This document shows, piece by piece, positions 34,540 through 43,470 of a stretch of DNA of 64,000 nt (position 1 is its first letter; every line of letters starts with the position of its first letter). Under the pieces are notes generated by a model. It was given only the letters and a program-made list of their open reading frames with translations, was not told the DNA's origin and searched no databases. Origin of the DNA: Thamnidium elegans (Eukaryota > Mucoromycota > Mucoromycetes > Mucorales > Mucoraceae); assembly GCA_025201345.1 (NCBI GenBank), contig JAIXMG010000016.1:372001-436000 (forward strand), in the 5' to 3' direction. Both the position numbers and the translations under genes were made by a program.

Positions 34540-35445
34540 TCAGTTCTTGAATCGTGTGCCTACCTACGAATCTAAAACCTGACAATGATCTATTGTCAAA
34601 AAGAATCCTAAGAGATCCAAAAGCCATGAATCTTATCACTGAATCTTTGACAGGAACAAAAGACAATTATTTTATTACAAATTGCGAATGGAACGACGGT
34701 ACACGTTCTGATATGGTTCTTGAGCCAAAAAGTGCTCTCTCAAACCTCCCTCCCTTAATCTTGGAGATTCAACACACAATTAACATAGCATTTATGAAAA
34801 GAGCTGTTAATTATTGCATACAGGCGTATACCAGATAGGATACTGAACCTATAATATTGATTATTTGTGTTGACACCTTGCACCAACATTTTCATATACT
34901 TGGCAGCTGTGGCTCTGACATTGGCGTGAGCGCGCCTTGCTTCAACACCTACACTAATTAAAATAAGTTATTTTTTTTTATAATCAAAGTAAATCAGGCG
35001 GATACTTACTTATTTTCGAGTGAAAAAAGGTGTGACCCATTACCTTTTGATCTCAATATATGTTTTCCATATCACAAGAAAAGCCTCTTTTGAAAGATGC
35101 GTATATAATATATAAAAAATATTATTTGCTTATATATGAATGCATTGTTAAAAAAGGAAAGAGAAAAGAGAAAGAAAGAAAATATGTTGATAAAATGGGG
35201 ATCATTTTTACTCGTGATAAAATAGGAGGTTTGTTTGCTCATCTATTTAAGAATTAGAAAATTTTCAAGTTTAACTCTTGCAATACTACAGTGTGGACGG
35301 CAGTTAAAAATATAAACTATACTTTTTACAAAATAATAATGAAAGGCCTCATGGATTCAGAAGACATCCTAGTGATCTTATGCAGTCCATCGTCCCAGAG
35401 TAAGCCGAGTAACTTTTTTTCACATTCAATCACGTTTTTTTAAAC
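34540..35445 (+). pseudogene. Relic of a transposon-like gene, possibly a PD-(D/E)XK nuclease family
   Basis: Coding text spans FLNRVPTYESK, a shift, then NDLLSKRILRDPKAMNLITE, TKDNYFITNCEWNDGTRSDM, LPPLILEIQHTINIAFMKR and, past a TAG at 34836-34838, DTEPIILIICVDTLHQH. More decayed text runs to about 35440 and includes DKIGGLFAHLF, KFNSCNTTVWTAVK and SEDILVILCSPSSQ. The spacing of TRSDM and LEIQ resembles the D...ExQ core of transposon-encoded PD-(D/E)XK proteins; this is a suggestion only. The TIR element at 34155-34532 sits directly against its start. Confidence 0.5.
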
Positions 35446-36240
35446 AAACAAAAAAAAACCCCTTAGTTAGTCGTTTATCTATCGATATACATAATACTTT
35501 TGTGCGTATTAACTGGGAATAGTATTCATAAAAAATTACACTTATTTTTTCATGGAAGAATAAAGGTACCAAATATCCAAAGATTTATCAACTTGTACAA
35601 GTAATGTAATGTAAAATAAACAGCTATCAACGTATTAAATGAGTATACGGCAACTAAAAAAAAAAAGGAACGGGAAAAAAATATATACTTTTATAAGTGA
35701 TATTTATCCTTTGTTTTTAACAATAAATTGTTGTCGAGTTAGCAAGTATGTATATAATAGTCTAGTAAGCTCAATGTTGCAAGTGTAATATATGAACAGC
35801 CTAATGTTGAGAGTGATGCTGAAATAAGGGAATAGACCTTAGCTAAAAACAGGTTTTTTTTACCAAGAGTACGTATTTAGGCCTTTCCTTTTTTCAATGC
35901 TTGTAATACGTTTCACAAAAAATAGTTGTCAGGAAGATCTTTTTATAATTCGGAATATTATCTTAAACTGCACAGCGAAAAAAAAAAAGGGCAGCTTTCT
36001 TGTTTTTATTTCTTTAAATTAAAATAGTAAAAAAAAAAAAAATCAGGGATTCATTTATTTTTTTAATAACGAATGAATTGTTAATTGTTACACCACCTTC
36101 TCTTTCTTTTTACTTTGACAGGTAAATTAAGTAACAGCAAAAAAAAAAAAAAAAAAAAAAACTTTATTTAACTCCGTATTAAAATTTAGCTCTTTTTTTT
36201 CCTTTTTTTTTTTTTTCTCTCCCTTCAATATCTATACATA
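35446..36240. other. Intergenic region upstream of the SKT5-like gene
   Basis: No gene seen. The last 110 bases before the ATG at 36241 are made of an A-run (36140-36161) and T/C-rich stretches ending in CTCTCCC, a promoter style repeated before other genes here. Confidence 0.5.
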
Positions 36241-37629
36241 ATGACAACATTACCAATAAGCAATGTAGACCAACAAAGAATTTACAACATATCAAACCAA
36301 TCGTCCAATACCAGCGTATCATCAAGCGCACCACCACCACCTATACCACCTCATCGTATTATGATACATTCGCCTACAACCTCTACACCTAGTCTAATAA
36401 CACCCTATTATCCAATAGGGGAGAAACCAGAAGACAGTGACTACTTACCCGACAGCTCAGTTGCCATGGCTATCCAGGCCGGTAAAAACCGAATGCAAAG
36501 ACTAACCGGACCAACCGATCCTGATTTCCCCATTATAACTGTTGAAAACATTAACAAACTAAGACAAGAATCTACTAAAAGCGAAGACCAGTTCTTTTTT
36601 GCACGTTACTTGTTGGATGCAGTAAAGCATTTGAATCCTCAAGATCCTACTCGATCAAATCACTTAAAACAAAACTTAACAAATGAAGCTATTAAAATAA
36701 TTAAAAACTTGGCTTCTTATAAAAATGGGTTTACTGATGCCAAATTCTTTTTAGCAAATTGTTATGGTGGTGGATTATACGGTTTAAAACCTGATTTGAA
36801 TAAATCATTTAGTTTATACTTGCAAGGGTCAAAACAAAATCATCCAGAGTCTACTTACCGAGTAGCTGTATGTTACGAATTAGGTTTAGGCACTAAAAGA
36901 GATTATCGTTATGCTATGCAGTTTTATAGAAAGGCTGCTAACTTATCTGACCCTTCTGCCATGTATAAGTTAGGTTTAATTTTATTAAACGGCTTATTAT
37001 CCCAATCAAAGAATCCTCGAGAAGCAATCGCTTGGTTTTTAAAAGCAACTCAACTTGCAGACGAACAACATCCACAATCATTACATGAATTAGGTTTAGC
37101 TTACGAACTACCAGATAATTCAATTCCTTCAGTCATTCATGATTTAAAATACGCTAGAGAGTTATTTACGCAAGCAGCTCAATTTGGATATGCTCCTTCT
37201 CAATTTAAATTAGGTTTAGCCTATGAAAATGGGTACCTTAACTGTCCTATTGATCCCAAGAGATCAATTGCATGGTATTCAAGAGCTGCTGAACAAAACG
37301 ATGCCAATGCAGAGTTGGCTCTATCTGCTTGGTATTTGACCGGTGCACCAGACGTATTAAATCAAACGGATCAAGAAGCTTATCTTTGGGCAAGAAAGGC
37401 AGCTGATAAAGGTTTAGCAAAAGCTGAATATGCAGTTGGATATTATACCGAAACTGGTGTAGGCGTTATACCAAATTTAGAAGAGGCAACACAATGGTAT
37501 CTAATAGCTTCCAAGCATGGTGATTTAAAAGCAACTTCAAGATTACAAACATTAAATCAAGCTCTTGGTACTAGACCTACCAGAGATAACAATGGTAAAC
37601 CAAAAGATACTGATTGTACAATCATGTAA
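36241..37629 (+). CDS. Sel1-repeat protein, SKT5/CHS4-like chitin synthase regulator
   Basis: A single exon of 462 residues. After a Ser/Pro-rich N-terminus comes DYLPDSSVAMAIQAGKNRM, then seven or so Sel1 repeats seen as AKFFLANCYGGGLYGLKPDLNKSFSLYLQG, STYRVAVCYELGLGTKRDY, AMYKLGLILLNG, SLHELGLAYE, SQFKLGLAYENG and AEYAVGYYTETGVGVIPN. This architecture is that of fungal Skt5/Chs4 proteins, which activate and localise chitin synthase at sites of wall growth. The last four residues, CTIM, form a CaaX farnesylation box, as in yeast Chs4. Lack of introns is unusual in this window. Confidence 0.87.
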   Translation: MTTLPISNVDQQRIYNISNQSSNTSVSSSAPPPPIPPHRIMIHSPTTSTPSLITPYYPIGEKPEDSDYLPDSSVAMAIQAGKNRMQRLTGPTDPDFPIITVENINKLRQESTKSEDQFFFARYLLDAVKHLNPQDPTRSNHLKQNLTNEAIKIIKNLASYKNGFTDAKFFLANCYGGGLYGLKPDLNKSFSLYLQGSKQNHPESTYRVAVCYELGLGTKRDYRYAMQFYRKAANLSDPSAMYKLGLILLNGLLSQSKNPREAIAWFLKATQLADEQHPQSLHELGLAYELPDNSIPSVIHDLKYARELFTQAAQFGYAPSQFKLGLAYENGYLNCPIDPKRSIAWYSRAAEQNDANAELALSAWYLTGAPDVLNQTDQEAYLWARKAADKGLAKAEYAVGYYTETGVGVIPNLEEATQWYLIASKHGDLKATSRLQTLNQALGTRPTRDNNGKPKDTDCTIM

Positions 37630-37732
37630 TAAACTACATACACTGCTTTCTTTTTCTTTTTTTTCTTTTCGTTCTTAAAAAAAATCTTTTTTTATATTAT
37701 TGTTGTTGTTTTTTTTTTAACTTTTTCTAAAA

Positions 37733-39391
37733 ATGCCACGTCGAAATTATGAAGACGACCTTGAAGAAGCTACGTTTAGCGAAGATTATCGCTCAGTATT
37801 AAAAGAAAAACACATGACAGCAGGCAACACACGATTAGCTTCACATAACAAAACCAGAGTAGCTTACTTTCATGACGAAGGAGTTGGCAATTATCATTAT
37901 GGTGTAAAGTATATATATACATTTATATACATATATATATATATACATATATATTTAAAAAGAGATCGTTAAAAACTCATCTTTTTCGTATAGGAAAGAC
38001 ATCCAATGAAACCACATCGTTTAACTCTTACAAACCATTTGGTCTTACAATATGGCCTACATGAAAAAATGGAAATATTTCAACCTAGAAGAGCAACAGA
38101 CGATGAAATATTGAATTTTCATTCCTCAGATTATGTAGACTTTTTAAAGAGGTATATATATATATACATATTCAGTTATTCGTACGTATATTATTATGTA
38201 TGTAACATTTGAAATAGTGTCACTCCAGATAATGTAGACAAGTACGAAAAATTATTTCAACAATTCAACGTGGGTGATGATTGCCCCATCTTTGATGGCA
38301 TTTACGACTTTTGTCAACGGTACGCAGGTGCAACCATTGAAGCTTCTCGTAAATTAATTGCTAATGGAGCAGACATTTGTATTAATTGGTCTGGCGGGCT
38401 TCATCACGCTAAAAAGAGTGAAGCCAGTGGATTTTGTTATGTCAATGATATTGTACTTGGAACTTTAGAATTACTAAGGTGAGAGAACCGGCTACTTTTT
38501 TTATACTTCTATTTTACTTATTTTATGAGTAGATACTTTCCTCGTGTATTGTATGTAGATATTGATATTCATCACGGTGACGGTGTGCAAGAGGCATTTT
38601 ATTCTACCGACCGTGTTATGACAGTTTCATTTCATAAATACAACGGGGATTTTTTCCCGGGTACAGGACATATTGACGAAGTCGGTTCGTCACTTGGAAA
38701 ATATTACTCAGTGAATGTACCATTACGAGATGGTATTGATGACGATGCATATGTTTGGTTATTTAAAGAAGTGATTGATGCAGTAATCGGTACATTTCAA
38801 CCTTCAGCTATTGTTTTACAGTGTGGAGCCGATTCATTAGGATGCGATCGACTAGGTTGTTTTAATTTGAGTATTCGGGCGCATGGTAGATGTGTACAAA
38901 TTATTAAAAACTTTAATATTCCGTTATTGGTGGTAGGTGGTGGTGGATATACAGTTCGAAATGTCGCCCGATGCTGGACATACGAGACATCAGTACTTGT
39001 GGATACTGAATTAGATGAAAATTTACCCCCAAACGAATACCGTGATTTCTTTAAACCTGACTACAAATTACATCCTCATTTAAAAGGTCGTGTTGAAAAT
39101 CAAAATGATAGAAATTATTTATTAAAAGTTAGAGAACGTGTGATGGAACAATTAAGATATTTAGATGCTGCTCCTAGTATTCAAATGCAAGAGATACCAC
39201 CCGATATCCAAGGCTTTTTAGATGGCGAACAAGAACAAAGAGAAATTGAAGAGGATTCAGAAAGAGGGAAAGAAAAGAGAAGTACTAGTAGAGTTGTTCA
39301 TAATAGTGAATGGTATGAAAATGATAAAGATAATGAAGCTGAGGCTCGCGATTCTTCTTGGAGTAGTCATCCTATGGACATTGATGATTGA
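37733..39391 (+). CDS. hos2: Class I histone deacetylase, Hos2/HDAC3 type
   Basis: Four exons encode about 460 residues. The catalytic core is complete: [23 protein letters not shown] (tandem His), [16 protein letters not shown] (zinc Asp and His), [32 protein letters not shown] (zinc Asp) and [20 protein letters not shown] (catalytic Tyr). The region [20 protein letters not shown] and the sequence [14 protein letters not shown] fit the Hos2/HDAC3 branch better than Rpd3. The enzyme removes acetyl groups from histone lysines, usually within a Set3/SMRT-type complex. The C-terminus is acidic and Arg/Glu-rich, ending SSHPMDIDD. The stop lies about 106 bp from the end of the convergent F-box gene. 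Confidence 0.93.
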
Positions 39392-39497
39392 AAAAAAAAC
39401 ACATATATAATTTATTATATTCACTTGTATTATACTATCCTTTCTTTTATTATATAAAAATAAATTAAAATTACCAGACATAAAAATAAGCAATTTT

Positions 39498-41420
39498 TTA
39501 TTTATCAGTAAGTTTTTCGTCTCCTATATGAAATAGAAACTCATCGTACTTGAAGAAAGTAATCGTATCTATACTCCTACACCTTAAATGAATAAACAGT
39601 GCAGTCGTCTCCTTCAAATCTGGAGGCCTAATTGATTTTACCTGAAAAGACTTTTTCTCTGTCGATATTTTCCAGTATCTTATTTTTGAGCCTTGTTCAA
39701 TTTGAAGATACGTATTACTGAAGGTACCCAAGAACCTAAAATCCAATATCAATTTTTGCAATTCAATAATACCTGTTAGATCCAGTAGAAGATGAGGCTG
39801 CGTGTTTCGCTCGATAGCCACAATCTTTAATACCTTCATGTGAGGTAACAAGTACCCAATCCTTTTAACATCCGAGGGTACCAGTGTTGAATTCTCCATC
39901 AAGACATATTTAAAACTCTCTACTGTGTTGCGCGATGAAGTCGATTCAAACATTTGGTTTTGAAAATAAAAGTATGGGTCCGTGTCATAGACGGGCACAT
40001 TCAATGCAAATATACTAGGTGCTGAAGCAAACTTGAGTATATACTCACCATACACGTTAAAATACCAATACGAAATCATCAAAAAACGCAAATGAGGATA
40101 AACTGGTAAAATGGATTCTAAAAAATCCAAGCATTTACCTACAGATATCATGGGTGTTGTAATGACAACTTGAATTGAATTGATACAGTGTGTATTAAAA
40201 GCTGCAGAAGGTCCTACATCTAATCCAGGTGTAAATAAATCGTTATGTTCAATCAAGTGCGATGTATCCATAGAATAAGAAATAGTCATGTTGGTCTTGT
40301 TTCGTTTTATTTGTATGCCAGAGTATGTTTGATAAGATATTAAATCTTTTACGGTAATGGAAAGGTGACAATGCATCGTTGATTCATTAAAAGATACGAT
40401 AGCACCAATCATTTGCCAATAATTTGATACAGTCAAATGGGATTGTAACCCATCATATTCCATTCCATCCAAAGTATCTGTTTCATCAATAACAATATCA
40501 ACTTCTGTGACCCCACTTAAATATTTCCCAAATGTTTGCATTACAAATTCAGTATTGTCGGATACCCAAATACTTGCATTGGTTTGAGTCAGTTTAAGCT
40601 TGAAAATCTTTAAGTGTTTTGGAAAGTTGATGGAAACATAATTTGCATGAAATTGAGTAAAATGACAAATTTTTGCTTTAAAATACTGTAACCTAGTAAC
40701 CGGATTTATTAACAAGACTTGATTAATTGGTTCTGTAAAATGATTTTCTACTGATAGCTTAATTAAGTTGTTATTACAAGAAGCCAAGACACCAAACATG
40801 CACAAAGTAGGTGTACCACCCGAAGCTCTCTTATTATCAATAGAGAGAAACTGCAAGTTTTTAAACTCTTTTAAAAACTCTGTTGCAGAACCAGACCTTG
40901 TATTTAACAGATGAATATAATTCAAATACCCTAAATCCAAATACTTTAAAGACGCGCGAAATTGATAGGCACAAATAAAATAATCAACAAACTGTACATA
41001 TTTATCTGCCCATTTACAAAAAATAAGTTCTTCGATATAATCCAACACGATATGATTATTTTTAACCAAATTAGAAAATTGATCAGATGCTTCTACTGTC
41101 CACCTTAGATCGATGACTTTTAAATACGGCATATAATTTAATATGCATAAAAATTCATCGTCCGTTAACTTGACAGCATGAGACTGTACAAGTAACTTTT
41201 GAACCCATGTTCCTACATTGATATTGTCTTGTTGAGAAACTAGTTTGGACCAGATCTTACGAGGCTCATGTCTTAATAAAATATTCTTACAGAATAATTG
41301 AATCGCGGGTAAATGCCACGACTTGCATACAACTGCACATTCGTAGAGTTGAGTCTTTTTTGGACCTAGATGTTGGAATATTTGGTCTAATATTTCGGCT
41401 GGTAGTTTTTCGCCTGACAT
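39498..41420 (-). CDS. F-box protein with degenerate leucine-rich repeats
   Basis: A single exon of about 640 residues starting MSGEKLPAEILDQIFQHLGP, a typical F-box (LPAEIL...CAVVCKSWHLPAIQLF). The remainder has leucine-rich-repeat-like segments (LNYMPYLKVIDLRW, SLKYLDLGYLNYIHLLN, FKNLQFLSIDN, FKYVLMENSTLVPSDVKRIG). F-box proteins recruit substrates to SCF ubiquitin ligases; this lineage-expanded group has unknown targets. The ATG at 41420 is the first in frame; reading further upstream would need a non-ATG start. A pure A tract of about 37 nt lies just upstream (41461-41497). Confidence 0.85.
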   Translation of the reverse strand: MSGEKLPAEILDQIFQHLGPKKTQLYECAVVCKSWHLPAIQLFCKNILLRHEPRKIWSKLVSQQDNINVGTWVQKLLVQSHAVKLTDDEFLCILNYMPYLKVIDLRWTVEASDQFSNLVKNNHIVLDYIEELIFCKWADKYVQFVDYFICAYQFRASLKYLDLGYLNYIHLLNTRSGSATEFLKEFKNLQFLSIDNKRASGGTPTLCMFGVLASCNNNLIKLSVENHFTEPINQVLLINPVTRLQYFKAKICHFTQFHANYVSINFPKHLKIFKLKLTQTNASIWVSDNTEFVMQTFGKYLSGVTEVDIVIDETDTLDGMEYDGLQSHLTVSNYWQMIGAIVSFNESTMHCHLSITVKDLISYQTYSGIQIKRNKTNMTISYSMDTSHLIEHNDLFTPGLDVGPSAAFNTHCINSIQVVITTPMISVGKCLDFLESILPVYPHLRFLMISYWYFNVYGEYILKFASAPSIFALNVPVYDTDPYFYFQNQMFESTSSRNTVESFKYVLMENSTLVPSDVKRIGYLLPHMKVLKIVAIERNTQPHLLLDLTGIIELQKLILDFRFLGTFSNTYLQIEQGSKIRYWKISTEKKSFQVKSIRPPDLKETTALFIHLRCRSIDTITFFKYDEFLFHIGDEKLTDK

Positions 41421-41459
41421 TTTTTTCTTGTGTATATATTGAGTAGATTCAAGATTACC

Positions 41460-41499
<40 letters not shown>

Positions 41500-41778
41500 A
41501 AAGAAAAAAAAAGTTGGTTTATTGCCTATGAGTCATGCTGTACAAAAAAGGCAAAAAGCATTTTTACAAGATAAATAATTAAACGCGCCTGTAAGTGTTT
41601 CATGGTGACATTTAAATGTGCATTTACACATATATAAAAAAAAAGGCACTTTTTTTCTTTTTTTATTTGTGTTTTCGAATTATAAACTTGTTTTCATAAA
41701 TTGCATAAATTGCACTAATAAAATAAAAAAAGAATGTTACAAGTGGTAGTATATATATAAAAGAAAAAAAGACTCCAT

Positions 41779-41943
41779 TTATGCTTTCAAAGCCGGTGCA
41801 CATTTTCCAATAAAGTCATCGCAAAAGGTATAAGAACAACAAGGGCTGGTATTTACACTACATTCTTCGCCTAGTGCTTTACAAGTGAACATTGCTGCCA
41901 ATGTTATAGTAGGTAATACTGCGAGACTAAAAAGTAGCTTCAT
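41779..41943 (-). CDS. Small secreted knottin-like cysteine-rich protein
   Basis: A 54-residue frame with the signal peptide MKLLFSLAVLPTITLAA. The mature part of about 37 residues holds six cysteines in the order C-x6-C-x6-CC-x4-C-x6-C, the spacing of inhibitor-cystine-knot (knottin) peptides. Function is unknown; such peptides in fungi range from wall proteins to antimicrobial or host-directed peptides, and nothing here decides between these. An ATG at 41943 with T/A-rich sequence upstream and a TATATATAAG box near 42040-42050 supports it as a real gene. Confidence 0.72.
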   Translation of the reverse strand: MKLLFSLAVLPTITLAAMFTCKALGEECSVNTSPCCSYTFCDDFIGKCAPALKA

Positions 41944-42059
41944 CTTTTTAAGAAGAGTTGAAGTAAAAAATAAAAGAAAAAAAGGCAATTTATATCACTA
42001 ACTCCTCTTTCTTTCTTTTTCAAAGGAACATCTCCCCTTTTATATATAAGGGCCCTTCA

Positions 42060-43470
42060 TTTTATTTCTATTGTTGAATATATTAAAAAAAAAGACTTGT
42101 ATAAAGTTTTGTTAATAATGAAAAAAAAAAATTACTCACACGTGGAAGATAGGAGGTAATAAAAAAAAACAAGGAGCGAATATATATAAAGGGGTGGAAG
42201 TATTGAAGGAGAATTGTTCTACTGTGTGTTTTCTTAAATCTATTATACTGTTCATAAGCAGCTGGAAACTCAAACCGTATTCTCGATACAAGTTAATAGC
42301 TTTTAAATGCAATGTACATATATATGGTAAGCACCCTTTTTAAATCCTTATAATGTTTTTGGGCTTTAAATTTATCAATTGGAAGAATTATAATGGAGTG
42401 TCGTTCCTAGGTGTATACTGATTAGGTATATATTGTAATTGACATATACCCAAAAAAAAAAGAGGGAGGTATGGACCCTGTTTTTTTTATAAAAAGACCT
42501 TTCCACGTTCTATTTTTTTAATACACACTGGGCCAAAAAAATCCCAAAACCGGCTTGGTTTTCGCGAGGCGTTAAATATCTCGGGGCGTGAATTTTGTGG
42601 GAGGGGGGGGGGAGAAGAAAGTTTCATTTGATCGATAGTATTACTGTACATACACTATGATAAAGAAAGGAATAATTAGTGAAACTTAGTTAAGAACTAG
42701 AGCGCATTATACTGACAATATGTTAGATGACACTTACTTCTTGTATAATATAATTATTTACAAAAGTCAAAACAAAAAGAATATCTTTATGAGTGTTTGG
42801 CTTTAATATGATTTCACTTACAAATAAAACTTACCGAGGGCATAATTGTCAAAGATGTATATTCTAGTACGTAATAAATTTTCAACTGTCATGCGTTTTT
42901 CTTATTTACTGAGGAGGTCTTGTCGATGATGATGACCTATCAATAATTACAGATGATTTTGAATATGACGAAGATAACGAGTAAGTAGCATTTCTTGAGT
43001 TCAATACTCTATAAATTTTCAATATAGTAAATACTAATAATTATCAATTATTGATATTTCAAGGTACATCTTTCTATCTCGATGGAGGATCTTTATGCAA
43101 CCATCTTAATATTCATCTTCTGGTCCATTTGGAAGATGATATTATTCGGTTCGCTGGTGGTCGCTATACCGAAGCAGAAAAAGGCGTACAATATAACAAA
43201 TTTATTAGAAGCAGTTTATTTCACACCAATAGACAAAAAAAAAAAAAAAAAAAAAAAAAATAGCATCTCCGTATTATTTGTTTTTTAAATAAATAAAGTG
43301 ATATAAACTTATAATTGATCACAATTTAAAATTATTGGTTCTTCTTTTTCTTTTTTTTTTCTAAACTCTGATAACAATAATCAGTAATTCATCTTTCTCA
43401 GTACATACATATATATTTTTTTCTTTTCTGTATACGAGTTACCACATCATATTTAACTAATATTTAGTTT
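42060..43470. other. AT-rich region with a possible solo Tc1-type end; no intact gene
   Basis: A frame at 42920-42980 (GLVDDDDLSIITDDFEYDEDN) may splice to 43064-43236, but the result is not recognisable. A terminal-repeat-like sequence lies at 42525-42600. A run of ten G residues occurs near 42603-42612. Confidence 0.35.
42525..42600 (+). mobile_element. Solo Tc1/mariner-type terminal repeat
   Basis: TACACACTGGGCCAAAAAAA starts with TA followed by CACTGGGCC and an A-run, the usual look of a Tc1-type end at a TA target. No matching inverted end was found in the window. Confidence 0.35.

Noticed and set aside
41779..41943. Calling the knottin-like peptide a toxin
   Set aside because: Cysteine spacing alone does not show toxicity; fungal peptides of this form have many roles.
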